Source: Siphonodentalium dalli
Taxonomy: Eukaryota; Mollusca; Scaphopoda; Gadilida; Siphonodentaliidae
Direction of reading: 5' to 3'
Length of the DNA: 64,000 bases
Assembly (NCBI GenBank): GCA_032622095.1
Contig: CP136062.1
Location: 4,404,001-4,468,000 of the forward strand
Shown here: positions 47,739 to 57,770 of the stretch, piece by piece
Layout: each line of letters starts with the position of its first letter
Position numbering within the stretch: the first letter of the stretch is position 1
Program-made: the position numbers and the translations under genes
Notes under the pieces: model-generated
What the model was told of the DNA's origin: nothing
Seen by the model: the letters and a program-made list of their open reading frames with translations, nothing else
The model's database searches: none

Positions 47739-48130
47739 CCCTTTGCCCAACAAACCGGCCAAAACCGGCCAAATAAAGCTTCAACAGCCTAAAATATCTT
47801 CGGTCTGTCTCAATAGAACCATACAAATATGGATATCATTGGAATCGGCTCCTTGACCACATTCTGATAGTTACAGTTATACCCTGTGCCAATGCATTCT
47901 CTTATATATGCGAGTCGACCATAGGTCGCCTCGCATATATAAGAGAATGCATTGGCCTAAAAAAAATCTTTTTTTAACACTTTTTACCATTTTTTCTTAC
48001 ATTCTTTAACAATTTTATAATTTTTAATGTGTTAAGCCAATGCATTCTCTTATATATGCGAGGCGACATATGGTCGACTCGCATATATAAGAGAATGCAT
48101 TGGCACAGGGCCCTTCTGTTGGGTAAAGGG
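47739..48130 (-). mobile_element. 392-bp piggyBac-like MITE, copy 2, opposite orientation
   Basis: Reverse complement of 46067-46457 with few differences. TIRs are CCCTTTGCCCAACA and TGTTGGGTAAAGGG; TTAA lies at 47735-47738 and 48131-48134. Both internal palindromes are retained. Confidence 0.92.
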
Positions 48131-48134
48131 TTAA

Positions 48135-48793
48135 TATATGGGAAACAGTCGACATGTGCGCAGTCAGGACAGTGTTCTGTGTTTAGTGCTTTTATTTGAG
48201 ATATGTTTGCCTGGACATTTGGGTAAAGTTTTCATAACTTGTGAGTAATTAGCCTTATTAGGATACCGATTTATAGATCAGATTAAAACCTGAGTAACTC
48301 AAGATCACTAACTAACTGTGTAAACCACAGTCCTAGGAATCACTGTCCATGTCATATTAAATTTGATTAAAATATAACAAATAGATATAGATACATTACC
48401 TCTACTATACAGATACCAGGTACAGTTGGGCAACTTCAGATTTTGTTATTATGTAAACCATCATCTCATTGGCTAGAGACCACCCCATGTGCTCTATCAC
48501 TAAAACGAACAATTGGATTCTTCGTTCGAAAAAATTGCATTTATCTCCCCACAATTGACATGTGACAATTAAGTTAATTGTTCTTAATGCGCTCGTTGGG
48601 TCATATCAACTCTACCTGGTCTGTGCTGTACATAAATCGTGATTGTCCATCCAAATATCAGCATAAATTCACATTTATGGAATTGTTGAAAATCATTTTT
48701 ATGACGCACAGCAACTTCAGGAAGTGGACCTCTCTTCAGTTCCTTATTACAATTACTTATTTAAAATTTGCAGCCAATCCCAGTACAAGTTAT
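48135..48793. other. non-coding DNA upstream of the retrotransposon
   Basis: Nothing recognised. The open frame at 48578-48829 runs into the LTR and is not a gene. Confidence 0.4.
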
Positions 48794-49278
48794 TGTCCGA
48801 TAGTACAGAAAATATCGGTTGATATATAATTATGTTCCCAGTTATTGCTATTGTACAGATAAACACAGCACATCGAGATATAACTAATAGAATAGATACA
48901 ATCATAATTATCAAGATCATATTCTAAATTGGATGTGACATGTACTACCATCTTATATGTTGGAAGTATCAGACCACGATCGTTCCACCATACCGATGGC
49001 ATGATACACGTCACATGGTAGGTGTATCATATACATCATACCTTATTAGGATGCATGATATTATACACCATACGTTGTAATAACTACTGGCGTCGAGAGA
49101 TACGAAGGACGACTCTCTCTCCATCAGCCGATCAGACTAGACCTCTTTTACCGATGCTCCTGCTGTGTTTATCACTATGACTTATACACATATAAAGTTA
49201 TCAAAAGCTACGGACAGTTATTGTTATCAATGTTCCCGACACGGCCAATTCAACATCTAAACCCTAGACACCGGGACA
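48794..49278 (+). repeat. 5' LTR (485 bp)
   Basis: Starts TGTCC and ends GGACA, a perfect 5-bp inverted terminus of the TG..CA type. TATAAAG at 49191-49197 is a plausible TATA box, which would leave R and U5 downstream. The first 187 bp match the 3' LTR at 57577-57770. Confidence 0.82.
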
Positions 49279-49279
49279 A

Positions 49280-49297
49280 TGGTGCTCGTGAGCTTGG
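49280..49297 (+). promoter_or_regulatory. candidate primer-binding site
   Basis: TGGTGCTCGTGAGC starts one base after the LTR end and begins with TGG, as needed to pair with a tRNA 3' CCA. I could not match it to a specific tRNA. The competing site TGGCGTCGAGAG at 49088 lies inside the LTR as defined by its TGTCC..GGACA ends. Confidence 0.5.
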
Positions 49298-49531
49298 AAC
49301 CAGAACTTGTGTTTTCGTTCATACGTGAGTACTTACTATACCAACCAGGACGTTTCTTTTGATCTAATAATTTCAAATTAAATATACACAATACCCGCAT
49401 TATGTTCTAGAGCAGTTCTATAATGTCACAATTAGAATGTGCATGTGCCAACCCAACTCAAATTATTCATTTCTTATATACCTGCAATTTTGCCTTTTCT
49501 ATTACCAATTACTTTAGTAATTAAAATCAAG

Positions 49532-50734
49532 ATGAATATGACACAAAGTCACCTTTCCTGTCCTTCCTTTTCGGACGACGTTAATTATAGTAGCGCCCAA
49601 ATTGATGGAGAGATAGAGCGAATGCGATCTATATTGCATGAAACCCATGAAAATCACGATGTACGAAACGCAAATGACAGCGTCGTACTAGATCGCATTT
49701 CCACACAATTGGATCATTTTAATAGTGCAATAGACCAACAGTTGGACGCCACACGCATTTCGTCAGCAATTCAGATGGCAACTGGTGTGACAAATGTTAT
49801 CACCCCTTTTTCGGGAGACCCTAAATCTTTTCTTGAATGGACCAACGAATTATATCGTTATGGCCAAGCAATTGCTGCGACTGATCAAACATTAATTAAA
49901 TTTGCTCTGCAGACCAGCAGAGGTTCAGTTTTCGAATTTTTAACTCAGTTCACACAAGAACGCATAAATGCCGATGGTGTGATCAGAAGTACATGGGCAG
50001 AAATCAAGCAGGAATTAAAAGTTCGATATAGCGAAGCAAAAGATAACAGAGATGCGCTCCTTATTTTTCAAGCAGCACAGCAAACACCTGACGAATCTGT
50101 ACAAGTTTTTTCTGATAGATTACAATCATTAGCGATCGATGTGTATGGGCTAGTAAATATTCGACAAAAAGTCGCCCAATAATATATGTGTGAACAATTC
50201 ATCACAGGATTAAAGAGTAAATTATTGAGAGATAAACTTTTGCGAGAAGATCCACAGACCTTAAATCAAGCAACTGATCTCGCTTTAAGAGAATATACTA
50301 TTCAACACCGATTACAGTCTTATTATAGCCAGAATAATAAGAATACTGATCGTAATTATCGATCATTTCGTGATATTAATTATTCTAGTAGGGAAGGCAA
50401 TAAATTTCATGGACGGAACACTGGTAATAAATTTAATGCGCCCGCCACACCAGAAAGACGATGGCCAAGGTATTTACAGGGTAGAAATTCATTTAGCTCA
50501 TGTTATTCGAATAATAATCAGCGCCCACGGATTGGATTATATTCTAAACAAAATAGATATGATAACACGCGAAGTTGGCCTAATGTTCAACATATACGAC
50601 AATCACGAACTTCTATGTTTAATCCACAGACCCACGCATTTCAATTATTATGCCGATATTGTTGGAAATCTGGTCATAATATCACATGGTGTCGAAGACG
50701 TTTGGATGCAATGAATAAACATTATTTAAACTAA
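49532..50734 (+). pseudogene. gag: Gypsy gag with internal TAA
   Basis: Capsid/nucleocapsid precursor that packages element RNA. The likely start is ATG at 49532 (or 49538); the frame is open further upstream but without a better ATG. The capsid-like part includes TPFSGDPKSFLEWTNELYRY and a run typical of retrotransposon gag (EIKQELKVRYSEAKDNRDAL). TAA at 50180-50182 interrupts the frame, and the same frame resumes at once (CEQFITGLKSKLLRDKL). A basic region follows, then one zinc knuckle CRYCWKSGHNITWC (C-X2-C-X4-H-X4-C). It ends at TAA 50732-50734, directly after the slippery heptamer. With the stop, only the capsid half would be made from this copy. Confidence 0.88.
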
Positions 50735-53700
50735 AACATTCCACCCAGAGCGGAGCATCTGAGTGGAATCGTGTAAAAAGCAAGAATAATAATCAAGCTA
50801 ACGCTCCATCATGGAATAAATGGCATGCACACAGAACAAACGGGAAAGAATTATGTTGGCATAAATCACATAGAGATGGTAAAAATAATGTTCACAGGCC
50901 ATTTCATCAAAGCTTACCGCATATAAATAAAAATAAAATATCCGCGCCCGTGAAAACAAGAGCTCCATACACATCGCATAAGCCTTACGATAAGCCTTAC
51001 GATCATAAACAAACACCACCGGTGATACAACACCAGACAAATATTAAATCAAATTTATCAATTCCGGAATATCAAAATAATTCAAACTTAATGAAAGGCA
51101 TAAATGCACAAGTGGCATCATCGATATTGATTACCATAGGCACACAAAAATATCGAGCCATTCTGGATAGCGGAGCCGATATCAGTTTATGTTCATTAAA
51201 ATTTTATAACAATTTAAAATATAAACCGCAAATGCAAGAAACGCAGTTTCATGCAACATCTGCAAGTGGAGATGCACTAACCATAAATGGTTTCATCATA
51301 TTAAATTTCCACATTAATAAATTAAAGGTCTCACATAAATTCTATGTGTGCTCAAACATGCATCGATCTTTATTGATCGGCAGAGATTTTCTCAGTGGAA
51401 ACGGCGCCAGACAATACTTCGACCGCCAAATAATGAAGATTCGCGGAACAATCATTCCGCTTATAAAAGATATTCACGTTGCAACCTTGGTCAGAATACA
51501 GTCTGCCCATATTATTCCACCAAAGACAACGATATTAACGAAAGCGCGTATAATTGGAGGTAATAAATTGTTTGCCACGAAATTTCTGCAGGTGGAACCA
51601 ATAGACGAAGGCTTTATGGGAAATGAACCTGGGTTGACAGCCGAATATACTGCAAGCACTAACAGCGAAAGTATACCTGTACTCATAAGCAATTACACAG
51701 ATAAGCATTTTAATTTGCGACGTGGATGTATTGTCGGCAGGGTGTCTGCTGTAAGGTGTGTGGCAACACCTCATCCGAATAACAATGAAATAAAAGAACA
51801 GATTAATTTGGATGATGTACAAGTTCCCGATTCATTTAGGGACGATGTAATACCACTAATTCGAAATAATAGTGATATTTTCGCTACAAAATTAACCGAA
51901 TTAGGATGTACCACGGCTGTGACCATGAAGATTCCCACGGGAGACCACCCACCAATAAGGTTAATGCCTTATCGATGCCCATTGAAAAAGCGTGAAATTC
52001 TTAGTGATAAAATTGATGAATTATTACAAGCAAAAATAATTTCACCAGCCCCAGCAACTGAATGGTCATTTCCGTGTATGGTTCTAAGAAAATCAGATGA
52101 TTCATATAGATTTATAGCCGACCTTCGCAGACTTAATGCTATCACAAAACCCACATTCTTCCCAATCGATCAGATCGAGGATATCTTGGCCGAAATGAAG
52201 GGAGTTAAATATATAACAGTTCTCGATTGTTTTTCTGCATATAATTGCATTCCAATACATCACGCGGATCGAAGTAAGGCAACTATAACGTGTTTTAGAG
52301 GGAATTTTTCGTTTAACCGCGCCTGCTTCGGTGCCATTGGAAGTTCTAGTGCCTTTCTTCAACTCATGAATCGTGTGTTGGAGGGGATTAAAGGATGTCG
52401 CGCCTATGTCGACGATTTAATTTTGTACTCAGTGGATAAGAAGTCCCATTTAAGACTTCTTCAAGAAGTATTTGATCGCCTTAGGAAGTTTAATGTGAAA
52501 TTAAAGTTAAAGAAATGTTCATTCTTTAAAACAGAATGCTCATTTTTGGGGCACATCGTTGACCAACATGGTGTTAGACCAGATGCTCATAAAGTGAAAG
52601 CAATTCAAAATTTAGCTCCGCCAACAAATGTGAAACAAGTGAGAAGTGTTATAGGATCATTCTCGTGGTTCCGGAAATTTATTCCTAAATTTAGTGAAAT
52701 TTGTGGACCTTTGGTAGAATTAACAAAGAAAAACACAAAATTTGAATGGACGGATGAATGTGATAAGGCATTTCAACAATTGAAATCTGATTTAACAGAA
52801 GCCACATATCTCGCATATCCAGATAAAAATAAACCATTCATCATGTATACTGATGCCAGCGCGCATGCTATTGCAGCAGTGATTACACAGTCACGTGACC
52901 CAGGTGACCCGTGTATATCAAGATCGAATACGGAAAATCCTATACATTTTATTTCCGCACGGCTGAATAAATCTCAAATTCGTTCATGGAGTACATTAGA
53001 ACGGGAATGCTTTGCTATTTATTGGGCCATAAAGAAACTTCAATTTTATATCAGCGGGTCTCCGTTAATTATAAAGACTGACCACAAGGTATTAACTCAT
53101 ATGTTATCTGCTCCCATGGACAATAAAAATGTCGCACGTTGGGCTGTGTGCATAGCTGCCTACAAGCCGCAGATAATCCACATACCCGGCAAAGAGAATA
53201 TATTTGCAGATTATTTATCACGACCGGAAAAGTTACAAACTGGTATGTCAGAGGTGCCAGATCAGTCCGACGTAACCGGCCCTGAACGAGAAGTACCAAT
53301 GGATGTTGACATAATTGACACATCCAAATTAAACACAAAACAATATGCAAATTGTCGCATAGACAAAATTCTACCTGAAAATCAAGAAGCAATTCAGTTA
53401 GAGGGGTTTGACATACAACTTGAACAAGAACGCGATATCGAAGCAATAGAGATTGTTCAAAAATTAAATTCCACCAAACCACCCAGACAAATAGCAGATA
53501 AATATATAGTAATTAAAGATGTGCTATATTTCATCAGTAATCATGATGATGATCCAGATATACGCCTATTTATTCCCGCAAATATTCGACAAGCTGTACT
53601 CAAACAATACCATGACTTAGCAGGACATTTTTCCACAGTTAAGACTTTTGCAACAGCAAAACTTAAATATTACTGGCCAAATATGTATAGAGATATACAT

Positions 53701-54516
53701 AATTATTGTCAAGCTTGCATGATTTGTAAAATGAGGAATTTATCACAACAAAAGGCCCCAATACAAGAGATGGACCGCCCTCCATTTCCGTTTGCGACAA
53801 TAAGCACTGACATACAAGGACCGTTTGAAACAACAATGTCCAATAACAAATATATTTTAACTTTTATTTGTTGTCTGACTAAATATGTCGAGGCATTTGC
53901 GATTCCCGACAAACGAGCCGAAACGGTGATAATGATATTTTTAGATGAGGTCATTAGCAGACATGCTTGCTGTCTAAATTTGGTAAGTGATAACGGCTCG
54001 GAGTTCAAAAATAAAAAGATGGATCAGGTGTGCAAAGAACTAAACATCCACCATATATTCTCCAGCCCCTACCATCCAAATTCGCAGGGATGTGTCGAGC
54101 GATCGCATTCCGTTTTAAATTCTGTTATATCAAAATTGGTATTACAAAACACACACACTTGGGACATGTATTTGTCACAAGCATTATTTGCAATGCGTGT
54201 TCATGTAAATGATACAACAAAATGCAGTCCGTTTTATTTATTATATCATAGGGAACCCACTTTAAGTCTTGATAATATTCTAAAACCCAGATTGAAATAT
54301 GTAGGCGAGGACTTTACATCTATCGCTTTACAGGAACAGCATAGAAACTTTCGTTTAGTTCTATCGCGTTTAAGATCTCAAATCAGAACACAAAGAAAGA
54401 ATGAAAAACGGAAAGAGGTTTCATTTGAAATAGGCGATCCAGTTTATTACAAATCTGGGCGAAAAACGGGTAAACTGAGTTTATCATGGCAAAGTCATTG
54501 GAATATAATTGAATAA
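50719..54516 (+). pseudogene. pol: Gypsy pol: protease, reverse transcriptase, RNase H, integrase
   Basis: The -1 frame is open from 50719; residue numbers here count from the GTG codon at 50950, which is not a true start. Protease: LDSGADIS (D73) and LLIGRDFL. RT: the fingers motif RFIADLRRLN, then AYVDDLILYS with YVDD at 486-489. RNase H: TDAS (D635), ERECFA and TDHK. Integrase: zinc-binding H888, H893, C920, C923; catalytic D954 (STDIQG), D1014 (SDNGSEF) and E1050 (GCVERS), a D,D-35-E triad. All key catalytic residues are present. TAA at 54514-54516 cuts the chain within the GPY/F-like end of integrase; the same frame continues afterwards. No chromodomain was recognised. Confidence 0.93.
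50725..50807 (+). promoter_or_regulatory. -1 programmed ribosomal frameshift signal at gag/pol junction
   Basis: Slippery heptamer T TTA AAC (50725-50731) sits in the gag frame immediately before the gag stop. A 6-nt spacer precedes a stem: 50738-50744 (ATTCCAC) pairs with 50763-50769 (GTGGAAT), then after one mismatch 50746-50749 (CAGA) pairs with 50758-50761 (TCTG), leaving an 8-nt loop. Loop bases GGAGC (50752-50756) can pair with GCTCC (50803-50807), a possible pseudoknot. The pol frame is open from 50719 and is in the -1 frame. Family practice: many Gypsy elements use -1 shifting; this heptamer is a strong known type. Confidence 0.82.
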
Positions 54517-55028
54517 CGTAGTAATGTATCATTCTTAATAAAAGATCAATTAAGTGCTCGAACAGTCCGCTGTCATGCCGACAATATTCGTAAAGCCGAC
54601 ACTGCATGGAAAATTCCTCCCAAAGATACAATACGTCAATTGCGAAGACAGCGATTTGTTGTAAATAGTTCTAACGAAGACCCAGAACAACCTGCGTCAT
54701 CAGAATGGTCGTCTAGTGACGAAATTCCACTTGCGCAATTAATGAAACGCAAACAATTAAGACGGAAAAATTCTTCAAGCGACGATGAAATACCACGATT
54801 GGAATGGGCAGACAGATTGCGCGCAAATGAGCAAAACAATAATAATTCAGATGCTTTTGCGCCGAAACTGAAGAAATTGAAAATGTTGCCTCTGATAACA
54901 TAAACCCATATGTACAAACAACTGTTTCTGACATGGATATCGATTTAAATTCGCGTTCATATGATGCATCTACACAAGCAGGCGTGAATGATATCATTCG
55001 TGTTATAAGCACACGGGAAACAAAATAG
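54517..55028 (+). pseudogene. detached C-terminal tail of Gypsy pol
   Basis: After the TAA the pol frame stays open and reads a GPY/F-like end (SFLIKDQLSARTV, RCHADNIRKAD), then an acidic/basic tail with a twice-used SSDDEIP-type motif. It meets TAA at 54901-54903. Another frame takes over near 54863 with an acidic sequence (SDMDIDLNSRSYDAS) to TAG at about 55026-55028, suggesting one small indel. An ATG-started 87-codon frame at 54640-54903 is part of this tail, not a separate gene. Confidence 0.75.
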
Positions 55029-56089
55029 ACAATTTGTCCGACAGAATTAATATCTGGATTCCATTAAAGTCATACTTACCAGTATAAATGTGCAACAGTT
55101 ATGCATCCGTAAATCATTATATATTGTAGTCCTGACGGAATAACAAACAATGTATAACAAAATCCTGAATGTTCACTTTCCGTATAACAAAGGAATAGAA
55201 ATGATAAACAATTGAACTAAATAACACAAACATGATTTAAATCATAGTTTTAATATTCGTAGTCTACGCGGGTCTAACATAAATATATCCAACATTGTGC
55301 CACTGCACGCTTAAATTAGGGCCGACAACACATGCAAACCTTTCTGTATACAAAGCATGAGGTTTACTTAATTTATGTATCTGGACAACGGGTCCAGGAA
55401 TATCGTGTAAAGCTATTGAGATGATAAATTTGCACATACAATTGAACTGACCAGCATGAGTATTGCATAGACTCCATAACTCAGCTGACATGCGTGTTAT
55501 GTAGGTTATTGTATAGGTCAGCACCGCGATGAGTTGCTAATTGACCATACAAACAATACAACGTTCAATCGTAGCTGGCATACTAATAAAAAAATAGATT
55601 ATCATTAATCGTCATGGACCATGCATTCTTAGCATTCGTTTTGTGGACGCACAAAGCATTACCCAGATGGATTGAATATAGGTAGAGTGGAATTTCGAGT
55701 GGTGTGATCAGCCCTCGTCTTCCGGGTTTGACTTGCGATACGCAGGGATATTTAACCCTGGTGTTGGTAATGGAATGCTAAGCGTTATTAAATAAGAATG
55801 GTCGTTCGATGGATTATACCAAGCACAAGTATAATACTATTTTATTCACTCTGTAAACCGCATATTGAGTTCAGTTTACAATGATAAATATGACCATATA
55901 ATATAATATGATATAGATAGCGGAGAAGTACATGTATGTGGTATTTCATTACCACGTGATTGTTCATAAATAGCTGTGAATAGTTTAACGAAATCGCAAT
56001 CATCTACTGATTGGTTCTAATTCTACTGGAATGGTGAACGCTAATTCACCCGATTTTAACAATAATTTCACACCAAAATAATTACACGA
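55029..56089 (+). other. 3' non-coding region of the Gypsy element, first part
   Basis: No ORF of note; a minus-strand frame at 55264-55524 has no motif. Confidence 0.45.
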
Positions 56090-56119
56090 TTGTTGATTAT
56101 AAATATCGTCGCGGCAGGC

Positions 56120-56494
56120 ATGTTTGTTATCGCACAGCAATTGTTTTCAGCGGCAATTTCATTTTTTATGAAATTTTATGGCGTGATATACATATATCTA
56201 GCGGTTCCCTTTAATGTCATGATTCAAGACATATTTTTTAATTCAAAAGATCACATTTTATTGATCATAAACCAAATTCCCTTAATGTTCATATCCCTCA
56301 TTTATTGCATGACCATTTTTCTTTACATTTTATGGAAATGCTCTACGAACAGGTTCAAAATTTATGAAAATGCAAATTGCATTGGCGAGTCACTGATTTT
56401 GTTTCATGATTCGTACTTTGGACATATTTTGGTTTCAAGATGCTTATTAGCTATTGTGGGTTTATTGTGTTCTTTTTACAAACACATTATTTAG
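56120..56494 (+). CDS. hydrophobic ORF in the 3' region of the Gypsy element (doubtful)
   Basis: About 124 codons from ATG 56120 (open from 56090). It contains several hydrophobic stretches (VIAQQLFSAAISFFM, IYIYLAVPFNVMI, PLMFISLIYCMTIFLYIL, CLLAIVGLLCSFY), so up to four membrane segments. Its position between pol and the 3' LTR is where extra genes of some Gypsy elements lie, but I see no signal peptide, cleavage site, fusion-like motif or similarity to an envelope. AT-rich DNA yields such frames by chance, so confidence is low. Confidence 0.3.
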   Translation: MFVIAQQLFSAAISFFMKFYGVIYIYLAVPFNVMIQDIFFNSKDHILLIINQIPLMFISLIYCMTIFLYILWKCSTNRFKIYENANCIGESLILFHDSYFGHILVSRCLLAIVGLLCSFYKHII

Positions 56495-57562
56495 ACTTCG
56501 TGTCATTTATGTCGAACTAAATGGGTTCGCCAAACACGATCAATGGTTGGTACTGTAAGTCAGGCAAATGACGTCACACGCGATGGACCATCCAATATAC
56601 ACCGTGCTGACATACCAGACACGCAGACCGGACCAGACATTGGTGTTTCAACCACATCTAGCGACACCGCTGCAAATCTTCGACCGTTCCTGACACTGTC
56701 CTCACAAGATTATCGGACATAGCTATTCCACCGACTGTCCAAAATAAACACTCGTTGCTGCATTTCCTCGTTCGGCGTCTTGTATACATTCGTTGTTTCA
56801 ACGCTGCGTTGACGCCGCCACAGCTCCTTAGATGATAACTAAATGACGCATATGCTGCCAGATCGTTCATGAACATCGCTGATACGTTTGATATACATTG
56901 GCATCAAAGAATTGGCATTTGATCGCAACTGTACACTGCTGTTACATGTACACCGATCATTACACGTTACGTCATTGACTCCACGTCGCTTGCTGACTAA
57001 GACCAGAGATGTCAAAGACGATATCCTGTGAAGCTACATATACCTTCCCAACTGATGAGTATATCGGTTACTACACCTTCTCACGCCACACGGACAATAA
57101 CATTTATCATCCTTAATTGTTGCTGTAAATTAACTGTATCCTGCACGTGTGATTATTCTCTACTTCACACACCAGTGTTCTACATGGTGTTGATTATCCG
57201 ACCTTGGATAGAATCGTTTGCCGAATATTTATATTGGACACGTATATCACATTATACCCGCCAAGCCAGAACTTCTCTACAAATTCCTGGATAAATTAAC
57301 TATTCGCTGATAAACCAGTGCTCCAGTGACTTACTGTTCGATGCTAATCCAGTAACCTAGTGACATACTGTTTACCAGACTCGCCATGGATAAATAACTC
57401 TCGTTTCGTTTGCTGTTGAGTTTTTATGTATGAATATCCATGTGTTGATTTTTTTTAGGTTCGCCACTCGCGATTATACTCATAGATCCAAATATCTTCT
57501 GTACCCTCGGATTTTATAATTTTTTTTAGTTCCCAATACTACATATAGTTTTGGGAACTCTT
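56495..57562 (+). other. 3' non-coding region of the Gypsy element, second part
   Basis: No supported gene. Short frames at 56658-56876 (minus) and 57028-57294 (plus) have no motifs. Confidence 0.45.
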
Positions 57563-57573
57563 AAAGGAGGGGA
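57563..57573 (+). promoter_or_regulatory. polypurine tract
   Basis: AAAGGAGGGGA lies three bases before the 3' LTR start and is the expected primer site for plus-strand DNA synthesis. Confidence 0.85.
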
Positions 57574-57576
57574 CTC

Positions 57577-57770
57577 TGTCCGATAGTACAGAAGATATCG
57601 GTTGATATATAATTATGTTCCCAGTTATTGCTATAACGTATTGTACAGATAAACACAGCACATCGAGATATAACTAATAGAATAGATACAATCATAATTA
57701 TCAAGATCATATTCTAAATTGGATGTGACATGTACTACCATCTTATATGTTGGAAGTATCAGACCACGAT
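57577..57770 (+). repeat. truncated 3' LTR
   Basis: Matches the first 187 bp of the 5' LTR with a G for A change ('gaagatatcgg') and an extra 7 bp ('aacgtat'). Similarity stops abruptly after 'cagaccacgat'; the TATA region and the GGACA terminus are absent. Confidence 0.9.

Larger units (their letters stand above)
48794..57770 (+). mobile_element. Ty3/Gypsy LTR retrotransposon, nearly complete but defective
   Basis: Order: 5' LTR (48794-49278), leader, gag, -1 frameshift signal, pol (protease, RT, RNase H, integrase), long 3' region, polypurine tract and truncated 3' LTR. PR-RT-RH-IN order is the Ty3/Gypsy order. Lesions seen: TAA inside gag (50180-50182), TAA near the end of pol (54514-54516), a probable frameshift near 54863, and loss of the distal part of the 3' LTR. 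The first 187 bp of the two LTRs differ by one substitution and one 7-bp indel, which points to a recent insertion. No clear target duplication could be tested because the 3' end is missing. Confidence 0.93.

Noticed and set aside
49088-49105. Alternative primer-binding site TGGCGTCGAGAG with a short (~294-bp) LTR
   Set aside because: The LTR would lack matching termini, and the TATA box would lie outside it; the TGTCC..GGACA boundaries at 48794-49278 fit better.
54640-54903. Separate small gene after pol
   Set aside because: It is in the pol frame and continues from the sequence just after the TAA; it is the severed pol tail.
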